Below, in pieces: positions 1-7,154 of a stretch of DNA of 38,137 nucleotides. The translations under genes were made by a program, and so were the position numbers. Under the pieces are notes generated by a model. It saw nothing but the letters and a program-made list of their open reading frames with translations. It was not told where the DNA came from and made no database searches. The stretch lies in contig DXEI01000125.1 in the NCBI GenBank assembly GCA_019115045.1, forward strand, positions 1-38,137, given 5' to 3'. Origin of the DNA: Candidatus Gemmiger excrementipullorum (GTDB lineage Bacteria > Bacillota > Clostridia > Oscillospirales > Ruminococcaceae). The stretch's first letter is position 1, and each line of letters opens with the position of its first letter.

Positions 1-1541
1 GTCGCCTCGTCCAGCAGCAGGATGGGCGGGTTTTTCAAAAAGACCCGCGCAATGGCGATGCGCTGTTTCTGCCCGCCCGAAAGTTTGACACCGCGCTCGC
101 CCACATAGGTGTCGTAGCCGTCTTTCAGCGCGCGCACAAAGGCGTCGGCCCCGGCCAGCTTGGCGGCTTCCACGATCTCCTGGCGCGTGGCGCCGGGCTT
201 GCCGTAGGCGATGTTCTCGGCCACCGTGCCGCTGAACAGGTAGACGTCCTGCTGCACAACGCCGATGGCTTCGCGCAGGCTGTGCAGCGTCACGCTGCGC
301 ACGTCCTGCCCGTCGATCAAGATCTGGCCGCCGGTCACGTCGTAAAAACGGGGGATCAGGTTGCACAGCGTCGTCTTGCCGCCGCCCGAAGGCCCGACCA
401 ACGCCAGGCTCTCACCGGGGCGGATGCGCAGGTCAACGTGGCGCAGCACCATGTTGTGGTCGTCGGGGTACTCAAAGCTGACGTCGCGGAACTCAATGCC
501 GCCCTCGCGCACGGTCAGCGGTTTGGCGTCGGGCGCGTCGGCAATGGCCACCGGCGTGTCCATGATCTCCAAAAACCGCTCGATGCCGGTCATGCCGCGC
601 TGGAATTGCTCGGCAAATTCCACGATGCGGCGGATGGTGGCGATCAGCGTCGACACATACAGCACATAGGCCACCAGGTCGCCGGCGTTGATGGCGCCGT
701 ACACCAGCGCCAGGCCGCCGGCCAAAATGACGACAAGGTACATCAGTCCGTCAAACAGCCGGGTCGAGGTGTTGAACGCGGCCATCGCGTGGTAGGTCAG
801 CGTCTTGATGTTCTCAAACGCGCGGTTGCCCTCGGCAAATTTTTCGCGCTCCTGTGCTTCAGCCGCAAAGGCCTTGACGACGCGCTGCCCCAGCAGGCTG
901 TCCTCGATCGTCGCGTTCAGCTCGCCGATCTGGAACCGCTGCTGGCGGAACCGGGCGCGCAGTTTCAGGTTCAGCCGCACCGAGACGACGCCCATCAGCG
1001 GCACGCAGGCAAACACCACCAGCGTCAGCGGCACGCTGGCCTGGCACAAAATGACAAAGGACGCCGCGATCTTGATAAAGGCAATGAAAAATTCCTCGGG
1101 GCAGTGGTGGGCGAACTCGGTCACGTCGAACAGGTCGTTGGTGATGCGCCCCATGATCTGCCCGACCTTGGTGTTGTTGTAGTAGGTGTGGTCCAGCCGC
1201 AGCAGGTGGTCAAAGGCGTCGCGGCGCATGTCGGTCTCGATATGCACGCCCATGATATGCCCGATGCCGGACATAAAGTAGCTGGCCGCGCCGTCGATGA
1301 TGCGCAGCACAAAGTACAGCGCCGCCAGTTTCAGCACAGCCTGCACCGTCAGCGCGGCCCCCTGGCCGGAGGCGGCGTTGGTCAGCGTGCCCATGATCTT
1401 GGGCAGCACGATGTCGCACAGCGTCGTCAGCGCCGCGCAGAACAGGTCAAAGCACAAAATGCCTTTGTATTTGAACAAGTACGGCACAAAACGGCGCAGC
1501 AGCGTGCTGCTGCCGGTTTGCTGTTTTTCGGCAGATGCCAT
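1..1541 (-). CDS. ABC transporter, fused permease/ATPase (3' end cut by window edge)
   Basis: This is an exporter-type ABC half-transporter in which one chain carries the membrane domain followed by the ATPase. About 513 residues are visible. The N-terminal part is a six-helix type-IV exporter domain. The ATPase follows, with Walker A (GPSGGGKTT), a Q-loop (VVQQDVYLF), the signature LSGGQKQR and a Walker B ending ILLLDEA exactly at the window edge, so only the H-loop and C-terminal end are missing. The start ATG at 1541 has a purine-rich AGAGGG site about 9 bases upstream. Substrate cannot be inferred: this class includes lipid, peptide and drug exporters, and many work as heterodimers whose partner would lie outside the window. 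It lies 143 bases downstream of the SGNH gene on the same strand, with two strong hairpins between, so co-transcription is uncertain. Confidence 0.93.
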   Translation of the reverse strand, partial: MASAEKQQTGSSTLLRRFVPYLFKYKGILCFDLFCAALTTLCDIVLPKIMGTLTNAASGQGAALTVQAVLKLAALYFVLRIIDGAASYFMSGIGHIMGVHIETDMRRDAFDHLLRLDHTYYNNTKVGQIMGRITNDLFDVTEFAHHCPEEFFIAFIKIAASFVILCQASVPLTLVVFACVPLMGVVSVRLNLKLRARFRQQRFQIGELNATIEDSLLGQRVVKAFAAEAQEREKFAEGNRAFENIKTLTYHAMAAFNTSTRLFDGLMYLVVILAGGLALVYGAINAGDLVAYVLYVSTLIATIRRIVEFAEQFQRGMTGIERFLEIMDTPVAIADAPDAKPLTVREGGIEFRDVSFEYPDDHNMVLRHVDLRIRPGESLALVGPSGGGKTTLCNLIPRFYDVTGGQILIDGQDVRSVTLHSLREAIGVVQQDVYLFSGTVAENIAYGKPGATRQEIVEAAKLAGADAFVRALKDGYDTYVGERGVKLSGGQKQRIAIARVFLKNPPILLLDEA

Positions 1542-1574
1542 AGGGGGAACCCTCTTTTCTTTGGTTTTGCATGG

Positions 1575-1659
1575 GGCGGCGCTTTGCGCACAGCGCCGCC
1601 GATGGTGGGGCGGGCCCCGGCGCAAAGGTACCCGGCTGCCGCGGCGGGCAGCCGGGTAC
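1575..1659. other. Two GC-rich hairpins between SGNH gene and ABC gene
   Basis: Two perfect inverted repeats sit in the 143-base gap. One has 9-bp arms at 1575-1583 and 1592-1600. The other has 13-bp arms at 1628-1640 and 1647-1659. Neither is followed by a clear U-run on the minus strand, so they may be weak terminators, mRNA-processing or stabilising structures, or intergenic repeats. I see no gene in this stretch. Confidence 0.5.
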
Positions 1660-1684
1660 GCGCAAAGCGTTGCAGGGGCGTTTT

Positions 1685-3724
1685 TCAGGCAGGGTCGGCC
1701 GGGGGCTCGGCGGGCTGTTCGGGGACTGTATCTTCGGTCGGAGTGCTGCTGGATTCGTTGCCATCGGTAGTGCCAGCGCCGCCGTCGCCGGTATCACCGC
1801 CGTTGCCGCCGCCGTCGCCGCCGGTATCACCGCCGCCACCGCCGTCGCCGGTATTGCCACCGTCGCCAGTATTGCCGCTGTCGCCGGTATTGCCACCGTC
1901 GCCAGTATTGCCACCGTCGTCGGTATTGCCGCCGGTTTCGCCGCCACCAGTGCCGGGGTCGGTGCCGCCAGTGCCGGGGTCAGTGCCGCCAGTGCCGGGG
2001 TCAGTACCGCCGGTGCCGGGATCAGTACCGCCAGTGCCGGGGTCCGGTGCAGCCAGTGCGGGAATCTCCTCAGTGGTCATGGTACCGCAGACCGTGCAGG
2101 TATAGGTCCTTACGCCCGGCACGCCGACTAGCGGTTCTTTGGTCACTGTGCCGCTGTTCCAGCTGTGCCCCAGCGCGCCTATGGTTTCGGTCGTCTGCTG
2201 CCCGCAGGAGCACTGCCACACAACGTAACCGCTTTCGGTGCAGGTTGGGTTTTTCCGGCCTGCCTCTTTCGTAAAGCTATGGGTATGCGCCACCTGTTCG
2301 CTCTTGGTCTCGCCGCAGCGGCGGCAGGTGTAGGTGATGGTATCGCCGTTCTGGCTGCCGCCGTCCCAGTCATGGCCCAGGGCGGGGGTGTCTTTTTCGA
2401 TCACCTCGCCGCAGATGCTGCACGCATACTTGGCGCTGCCGGCGTACAGGCAGGTGGCGGGCGTCTCGCTGCCTTCCACCAGCACGTAATTGTGCTCGTG
2501 TGCGTCCGCTGTAAAATGGGCGGTCAGCACCACGCCGCCGGCGTTGGCGTTGGCGGGCATCGTGAACTGGATGGTCGCGCTGCTGTAGCTGCCGCCGGTG
2601 CTGGCGGTCCAGCCCGCAAACACAAAGCCTTCGTTGGGGATCGCCGTCACCGCGCTGGCCGTGCCGCCTTTCTTGACAAGCTGGCTCGTCGCGCCGGACA
2701 GTTTACCGCCGTTGGTGGCCACAAACTCCAGCGGCACCTTGGCGCCGCGCACGGCGATGGGGTCTTCGCTGATCAGGTTGGCCGGCACGCCGTCCGGCGT
2801 GGGGATGGTCCCCAGCGGCTGGGGGCGGCGGTCCTCGGTGATGTAGGCGTGGGTGCGCACATACTGGAAGTAGGCCGTCACGGCGTCTTTGGAAAGGTGC
2901 ACCCCATCCGAGAGCGTGTAGTCGGTCTTGGCCCAGCCGGTCGTTTCGTCGCGCAGCACCTCGGCGCTGTTCAGGAACTTGTAGCCGTTTTCCTCGCACA
3001 TTTTGACCAGCGCGGCATTGTAGGCGTCCACCTGGGTCATCGTCAAGTTGGTGTTCTCGCGCTGGCGGTCCAGCGGCGGGATGGCGCTGACAATGATATC
3101 GCAGTAAGGCCAGGCTTCCTCAATGGCCTGCAGCCCCTGTAAGTAGGTCTTGATAAAGTTGGTGGCGTCGGTCGAAGACCCGCTCAAATTGTTGGTGCCG
3201 TAGCAGATGATGATGCGCTTGGGCTTGAGCATCGCCACCGATTCCGGCACGGTGTACATGCCGGAATATCCTTTGAATTTTTCGCATTCCAGCGAGGTGA
3301 TGGACCCCACCCCCATGCTGACGACGCCGATGTTGTTGTCCAGCGTCGTAAACGCCTGGCCGGTCTCGTCGGCATACATCAGGTAGCGCGCCGTGTTGGA
3401 GTCGCCGATGAACAGCGTTTCTTCTACATAGCTGCGCCCGGCGTCGGGTGTTTCGCCCAGCACGGTGCCTGCCGCTGCGTTCTGCACGGCCAGGTCGGCC
3501 TCGCGCGGGGCGGTCTCGGCTGTTTCTGCCGTCTCGGCCGTGGCGGCGGTCTCGGCAGTCTCGGCCGTGGCCTGTTCGCCGCGGCCGGGGATCAGGCCGC
3601 CGCGCAGTACGATGACCACGATGCATACGACGGCGACCAGCACAGCGGCGCAGCCGCCGCCCAGCAAAGCCAGCTGCCGCCGGCTGAAACGGTCCAGCGG
3701 CGGGGGTAAGGACGGCAAGTTCAT
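1685..3724 (-). CDS. Membrane-anchored SGNH/GDSL hydrolase with Cys-pair region and Gly-rich tail
   Basis: A 679-residue extracytoplasmic esterase-like protein. The ATG at 3724 is preferred to the one at 3751 because a strong GGGAGGAG site lies just before it. Residues ~18-40 form a single membrane helix after a basic N-terminus, followed by an Ala/Glu/Thr-rich linker. The SGNH hydrolase domain (~100-300) shows GDSN (107-110, nucleophile Ser109), GTNN (176-179) and the Asp/His motif DGVH (273-276). Around 340-400 there is an InlB/Listeria-repeat-like beta segment (GFVFAGW). Residues ~400-545 carry four CxxC or CxC pairs spaced like small zinc-ribbon or disulfide modules. The last ~120 residues are low-complexity: five TDPGTGG repeats, then GNTGDG repeats. 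No LPXTG motif is visible, so the N-terminal helix is the only anchor seen. Substrate unknown; acyl groups on wall or surface polysaccharide are plausible for the family. Confidence 0.85.
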   Translation of the reverse strand: MNLPSLPPPLDRFSRRQLALLGGGCAAVLVAVVCIVVIVLRGGLIPGRGEQATAETAETAATAETAETAETAPREADLAVQNAAAGTVLGETPDAGRSYVEETLFIGDSNTARYLMYADETGQAFTTLDNNIGVVSMGVGSITSLECEKFKGYSGMYTVPESVAMLKPKRIIICYGTNNLSGSSTDATNFIKTYLQGLQAIEEAWPYCDIIVSAIPPLDRQRENTNLTMTQVDAYNAALVKMCEENGYKFLNSAEVLRDETTGWAKTDYTLSDGVHLSKDAVTAYFQYVRTHAYITEDRRPQPLGTIPTPDGVPANLISEDPIAVRGAKVPLEFVATNGGKLSGATSQLVKKGGTASAVTAIPNEGFVFAGWTASTGGSYSSATIQFTMPANANAGGVVLTAHFTADAHEHNYVLVEGSETPATCLYAGSAKYACSICGEVIEKDTPALGHDWDGGSQNGDTITYTCRRCGETKSEQVAHTHSFTKEAGRKNPTCTESGYVVWQCSCGQQTTETIGALGHSWNSGTVTKEPLVGVPGVRTYTCTVCGTMTTEEIPALAAPDPGTGGTDPGTGGTDPGTGGTDPGTGGTDPGTGGGETGGNTDDGGNTGDGGNTGDSGNTGDGGNTGDGGGGGDTGGDGGGNGGDTGDGGAGTTDGNESSSTPTEDTVPEQPAEPPADPA
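1942..2044 (-). repeat. Tandem 21-bp coding repeats (TDPGTGG x5) in the SGNH gene
   Basis: About five near-identical 21-bp units encode TDPGTGG. They are followed on the coding strand by shorter ~18-bp units encoding GNTGDG variants (about 1846-1926). Units differ mainly at synonymous positions. Such in-frame tandem units are prone to copy-number change between strains. Confidence 0.85.
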
Positions 3725-3759
3725 GGGGAACACTCCTCCCGGCAACATCAATATGTTTC

Positions 3760-3788
3760 ATCATACACCATTTGCACGGCCAGCGCAA
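3760..3788 (-). promoter_or_regulatory. Putative sigma-70-type promoter of the SGNH gene
   Basis: Minus strand -35 TTGCGC (3783-3788), 17-bp spacer, -10 TATGAT (3760-3765), 36 bases before the start codon. The -35 is only a partial match; the region upstream is AT-rich. Confidence 0.5.
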
Positions 3789-3868
3789 ACAAAAAAGTGT
3801 GTCAAAATGCATCATACAGTATATTTTATAACTTTTTTTTGCAAATCAGAAAAAATGCAGCCAACCTC

Positions 3869-3897
3869 TTGACATTTGCGGGCAAATCGCGTAGAAT
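3869..3897 (+). promoter_or_regulatory. Consensus promoter of tRNA-Ala
   Basis: -35 TTGACA (3869-3874), exactly 17 bp, -10 TAGAAT (3892-3897), ending 19 bases before the tRNA. Confidence 0.85.
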
Positions 3898-3916
3898 AAC
3901 CTAGTCAGCCAAATAT

Positions 3917-3992
3917 GGGCCTGTAGCTCAGTTGGGAGAGCGTTCGGTTCGCATCCGAGAGGTCAAGGGTTCGAATCCCTCCAGGTCCACCA
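3917..3992 (+). tRNA. tRNA-Ala (anticodon CGC)
   Basis: A 76-nt cloverleaf with encoded CCA. The acceptor stem GGGCCTG pairs with CAGGTCC and contains the G3-U70 wobble that is the alanine identity element. The anticodon loop TTCGCAT gives CGC, reading GCG codons, which fits the GC-rich codon use. The T-arm GGTTCGAATCC is canonical. It forms an isolated transcription unit with its own promoter and terminator. Confidence 0.97.
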
Positions 3993-3994
3993 AT

Positions 3995-4028
3995 GCGCAG
4001 CACTCGTAATAGGGTGCTGCGCTTTTTT
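3995..4028 (+). terminator. Rho-independent terminator of tRNA-Ala
   Basis: 9-bp perfect stem GCGCAGCAC / GTGCTGCGC (3995-4003, 4014-4022) followed by six T. Confidence 0.9.
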
Positions 4029-4092
4029 GCTGCTTTTGGCTTGCGGCAAGCGGGGCAGAAGAAAGAAATTTCATGCTTTTGCAAAAATATAG

Positions 4093-4121
4093 TTCACATT
4101 TTGCTCGGTTTGTGCTATAAT
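4093..4121 (+). promoter_or_regulatory. Promoter of the Spo0A-like cassette
   Basis: -35 TTCACA (4093-4098), 17-bp spacer, -10 TATAAT (4116-4121). It leaves a ~155-base leader before the first gene. A second, weaker candidate (TTGATT at 4178-4183 and TATAGT at 4202-4207, 18-bp spacer) lies inside that leader, followed by an 8-bp hairpin with a wobble pair around 4216-4240. Confidence 0.75.
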
Positions 4122-4281
4122 CGCGAAAAAGAAACAAATCTTGCACATGGCGTAGAAAAACGTATGCGATGTGTGGATTGATTTCCCGCCCCGCTTTGCT
4201 CTATAGTACATCCAGAGAATACCGGACCGCGGCGGTGTTCCCATAATGACTTGGGTATCCGAGAGGAAGGATGAGGCATTC

Positions 4282-4563
4282 ATGGAAGGAGCAGGGCAAA
4301 ACTACCTTGCCATATATCAGCGTGATTTTTCAGAGCTGGAAGGCCTGCAGAAAGCGGACCGTGTCACGTATGCGCTGCGGCGTACACAGAGCGCCCTGTG
4401 TTTTCACGCCAGGCGGCGCACCTCTGCGCAGGACATCACCTGCAGCCTGTGCGGTCTGGATGAGGCGTTCGCCGGACGCCTGCTTTGCTATTTGTATGAG
4501 AATGCCGTAGCGCCGGAACAGGTCCCGGAGATCGTGCGCGACCTGTGCGGGGCGGCCGTATAA
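4282..4563 (+). CDS. Small uncharacterised protein, first gene of Spo0A-like cassette
   Basis: A 93-residue soluble, probably helical protein that I do not recognise. The ATG at 4282 is preceded by a GAGGAAGG tract about 11 bases upstream and by a closer GAGG; the in-frame upstream ATG at 4246 has no convincing ribosome site. The chain has an acidic/aromatic N-terminus, a basic middle segment (HARRRTSAQD) and one CxxC (TCSLCGL). No signal peptide or membrane helix is visible. It is 58 bases upstream of the Spo0A-like gene, downstream of a good promoter and with no terminator between, so it is probably co-transcribed. A regulatory or adaptor role in that cassette is only inferred from position. 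Confidence 0.7.
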   Translation: MEGAGQNYLAIYQRDFSELEGLQKADRVTYALRRTQSALCFHARRRTSAQDITCSLCGLDEAFAGRLLCYLYENAVAPEQVPEIVRDLCGAAV

Positions 4564-4621
4564 CGCCATGGTGGGGACGTTGGAACAGGGGCGCCCGGCC
4601 CCGCAGAAAGGAAGAATGTAT

Positions 4622-5371
4622 ATGCCGTCAGCTCCGGGCCGCCAGACCGTCGTTGCCGTATTTGCCAGCGTTGCCCGGCTGGAACGCGAATGCATCCGCC
4701 TGTATGCCCAGACCCACCCGGAAGTCCGCGCGGCGGCCGTCGTGCCGGACGGCGCACAGCTTTTGCAGCTGCTGCGCAGCGGGCTGCACCCGCAGGTGGT
4801 GGTCCTTGACGCGATGCTCGGCGGGATCTTTTCGCTGGTCGAAGAGATCCGCGCGCTGCACCTGGAGCCGGAACCGGCGCTGCTGCTGATGGTGCCGCTG
4901 CCCGAAAAATCAGCGGCACGGGACGCCATACAGGCGCTGGGAAACTGCGAACTGCTGCTCAAACCCTGCTGCATGAAAGACCTGTTCGACCAGGTCTACC
5001 TGATGGGCGTCGGGGCGGACCAGTTCCGCCTGTACCGCATCCGCCGCTGCTGCCGGCGGTACCTGCAGCAGATGCAGGCCGACCCGGCCATGAGCGGCTG
5101 TGATTACCTGGAACAGATGCTGCTGTACGCCATGACGTCGGAACGTCCGCTGCCGCTGGCTGCGCTGTACCAGCTGACAGCGCAGGACAACAACACGCAG
5201 GAAGGCAGCATCGCCGCGGCGATCGGGCGGCTTTCACGCAAGATGCAGCGGCAGGGCACGCCGGTGTACCGGGAACTCTGCCGCCGGTGCGGCCTGCCCG
5301 AAACCGCGTCGCTGCCCAATGGCAAGCTGCTGAAAGCGATGCTGGAGCTGCTGCAGCAAGAGATCGTATGA
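4622..5371 (+). CDS. Degenerate Spo0A-like response regulator
   Basis: A 249-residue two-domain protein that aligns by eye along the whole of Spo0A. Residues ~8-130 form a receiver-like domain. The expected phospho-acceptor Asp is present (VVVLDAML, Asp63), as is the conserved Lys (LLLKPCCMKDL, Lys114), which lines up with Spo0A's FILKPFDMENL. The N-terminal acidic pair that binds Mg2+ is replaced by Ala15-Ser16 (VAVFAS), and the switch Thr is Val91. Residues ~145-249 resemble the Spo0A DNA-binding domain: SGCDYLEQML matches its KGYLYLREAI region, followed by an altered recognition helix. The ATG at 4622 is chosen because AAAGGAAG lies ~7 bases before it; the ATG at 4616 is too close to that site. 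The gene is followed 29 bases later by a kinase-like gene. A diverged paralogue or relic in a non-sporulating lineage, or a re-purposed regulator, are the alternatives. Confidence 0.75.
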   Translation: MPSAPGRQTVVAVFASVARLERECIRLYAQTHPEVRAAAVVPDGAQLLQLLRSGLHPQVVVLDAMLGGIFSLVEEIRALHLEPEPALLLMVPLPEKSAARDAIQALGNCELLLKPCCMKDLFDQVYLMGVGADQFRLYRIRRCCRRYLQQMQADPAMSGCDYLEQMLLYAMTSERPLPLAALYQLTAQDNNTQEGSIAAAIGRLSRKMQRQGTPVYRELCRRCGLPETASLPNGKLLKAMLELLQQEIV

Positions 5372-5400
5372 ACCGCCATCCGGCAGGAAAGGGGAACACC

Positions 5401-6210
5401 ATGCAGACGAAGGAACAGGAACTGATGATGGCGCTGCGCGGCGGTCTGCAGGGGCGGTTTCGGAACTCTTTTCATCTGTTGAACGTTGCGCTTGAGGTCT
5501 TGGACGACCAGATGCTCCACAGCGCCACGCCGGCACAGTACGACACGCTGCGCCCGATCTTTGCGCAGATCAACGCGCAGCTGTTGCTGCTGCGCCGCCT
5601 GGGCGAGCATGCCGCCGACGCGGCCATTGCGCCGGTGCTGCGGCAGGTCTGCACGCCGCAGCCCATGGAACTGCTGAGCCAGCTGCGCGAGACAGAGCAG
5701 ATCGTGAACGAGATCCTTGCGCAGGCCAAGATAGAGGGCACCGTGCGCGTGGAAGCGGACGCGGGCATGCAGGCGCTGCTGACGATGGGCGACCCCGCGC
5801 TGCTGGACGGGCTGCTGGCCAACCTGTTTTCCAATTCGCTGGCTGCGCGGCAGCCTGCGCAGATCACCCTGGCCTGCCTGCCGGGGACCTTTTTATACCG
5901 CGACAACGGCCCCGGCCTGCCGCCGGACGCCGCCGTATTCCTGCGCACCGGCGTGTGGAGCGACCGCCTGCTGGAACAGGGCGGCCTGGGCCTGCCGCTG
6001 GTGCGCGCCTATGCGCAGGCGATGGGCTGGACGCTGACGGTGCCGGACGGCCCCGGCATGGAACTGCAGTTTGCCCTGCCCCCCTGCGACATGCAGCTGG
6101 GCAGCGTCGTGCTGGAGTCCGGCACGGTCGCCCGCTGCCCACAGTGGCGCCGCCAACGCCTGCAGGAGGAACTGGCCCCGCTGCTGGCCCCGCCGCCGGA
6201 AACTTTGTGA
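5401..6210 (+). CDS. Histidine-kinase-like ATPase, probably without phospho-acceptor His
   Basis: A 269-residue cytoplasmic protein with no membrane helix or sensor domain. Residues ~8-75 look like a DHp helical hairpin, but the position matching the H-box HDLRNPL reads GRFRNSF (18-24), so the acceptor His appears to be Gly18; His25 is nearby but off-register. Residues ~115-235 form a GHKL ATPase fold with an N-box (NLFSN, Asn141 and Asn145), a G1 box (DNGPG, 168-172) and a G2 box (GGLGL, 194-198), so ATP binding looks intact. The ATG at 5401 follows AGGAAAGGGG; an in-frame ATG overlapping the previous stop (5368) is possible but has no site of its own. It is the last gene of the cassette, ending at a strong terminator. 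A Spo0B-like phosphotransferase or an allosteric partner of the upstream regulator are possible roles. Confidence 0.75.
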   Translation: MQTKEQELMMALRGGLQGRFRNSFHLLNVALEVLDDQMLHSATPAQYDTLRPIFAQINAQLLLLRRLGEHAADAAIAPVLRQVCTPQPMELLSQLRETEQIVNEILAQAKIEGTVRVEADAGMQALLTMGDPALLDGLLANLFSNSLAARQPAQITLACLPGTFLYRDNGPGLPPDAAVFLRTGVWSDRLLEQGGLGLPLVRAYAQAMGWTLTVPDGPGMELQFALPPCDMQLGSVVLESGTVARCPQWRRQRLQEELAPLLAPPPETL

Positions 6211-6227
6211 TAACGCCTATACGGTCC

Positions 6228-6256
6228 GCCGCCCCTGCCGGGGCGGCTCTTTTTTT
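6228..6256 (+). terminator. Terminator of the Spo0A-like cassette
   Basis: 8-bp stem GCCGCCCC / GGGGCGGC (6228-6235, 6240-6247) with a TGCC loop, followed by TCTTTTTTT. Confidence 0.9.
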
Positions 6257-6266
6257 GCCGCGGCGC

Positions 6267-6295
6267 TTTACTTTGCCGCCAAACTATTGTAAAAT
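6267..6295 (+). promoter_or_regulatory. Putative promoter of pyrH cluster
   Basis: -35 TTTACT (6267-6272), 17-bp spacer, -10 TAAAAT (6290-6295), 75 bases before pyrH and just after the preceding terminator. Confidence 0.6.
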
Positions 6296-6369
6296 ACTGT
6301 ACAAACACAATGGTGTACTGTGCCCGGCGGGCACGGTGCCGCACAAAACAACAGGTGGTGTTTCAAAGT

Positions 6370-7077
6370 ATGGAGATCCGCTATAACCGCATCCTGCTCA
6401 AAGTCAGCGGCGAGGCGCTGGCCGGCCCCAAAGGCGCCGGCTTTGACGAGGGGACCATCGCGTCCATCTGCGCCGGCATCAAGGCCGCGTATGACCTCGG
6501 CGCGCAGATCGGCATCGTCGTGGGCGGCGGCAACTTCTGGCGCGGGCGTTCCAGCGGCAAAATGGACCGCATGGACGCCGACAAGATCGGCATGCTGGCG
6601 ACCGTCATGAACGCCCTGGCCGTCAAGGACGCGCTGCGCCAGCAGGGCGTGCCGGCCGTGGTCATGACCAGCTCGTTCATGCCGCAGGTGGCCGAGGTGT
6701 TCACCAGCGACAAAGCCATCGCCGCGCTGCAAAGCGGCCAGGTCGTCGTGTTCGGCGGCGGCACCGGCAACCCCATTTTCTCGACCGATACCGCCTCGGC
6801 GCTGCGCGCGCTGGAGATCGGCGCCGACGCCATGTTCAAAGCCACGATGGTGGACGGCGTCTACGACAAAGACCCCCACAAATACCCCGACGCCGTGCGC
6901 TACGATACGCTCACCTTCACCCGCGTGCTGGACGAGCGCCTGGCGGTCATGGACTCTACGGCCGCGACGCTCTGCCGCGACAACCACCTGCCCATCCTCG
7001 TGTTCGACCTGGGCGAGCCCGCCAACATCGCCAAAGCGCTGCGCGGCGAGGCCGTGGGCACCCTGGTGCAGGAGTAA
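6370..7077 (+). CDS. pyrH: UMP kinase
   Basis: Cytoplasmic UMP kinase (UMP + ATP to UDP + ADP) of the amino-acid-kinase fold, 235 residues, the usual family length. Visible motifs are LLKVSGEAL near the N-terminus, the glycine loop VVGGGNFWRG, KIGMLATVMNALA, the nucleotide loop VFGGGTGNP with STDTAS, and the C-terminal MDSTAATLC. The ATG at 6370 is chosen because the conserved N-terminus starts there, with AGGTGGTG upstream; an extension from 6310 would add a Cys/Arg-rich stretch atypical of the family. It opens a housekeeping cluster and is followed 77 bases later by frr, the classical order. The rpsB and tsf genes that often precede it are absent here; the Spo0A-like cassette occupies that position. 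Confidence 0.97.
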   Translation: MEIRYNRILLKVSGEALAGPKGAGFDEGTIASICAGIKAAYDLGAQIGIVVGGGNFWRGRSSGKMDRMDADKIGMLATVMNALAVKDALRQQGVPAVVMTSSFMPQVAEVFTSDKAIAALQSGQVVVFGGGTGNPIFSTDTASALRALEIGADAMFKATMVDGVYDKDPHKYPDAVRYDTLTFTRVLDERLAVMDSTAATLCRDNHLPILVFDLGEPANIAKALRGEAVGTLVQE

Positions 7078-7154
7078 GCCCCAAACAGCGGGCCGGCCTG
7101 CCGCAGATACTTTATAATACAAACAGTATTATTATACAATAAGGAGAATTTATT

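Noticed and set aside
1846-2044. CRISPR-like regular repeats
   Set aside because: Units are contiguous 18- and 21-bp coding repeats in frame within the SGNH gene, with no spacers and no cas genes.
282-2105. A 607-residue plus-strand frame across the ABC gene and the SGNH tail
   Set aside because: It is antisense to two clear genes; its Pro/Val/Ser-rich end is just the complement of the Gly-rich repeats.
7112-7140. Promoter directly upstream of frr
   Set aside because: TATAAT-like sequences are present, but no -35 is found at acceptable spacing; AT-rich leader is the simpler reading.
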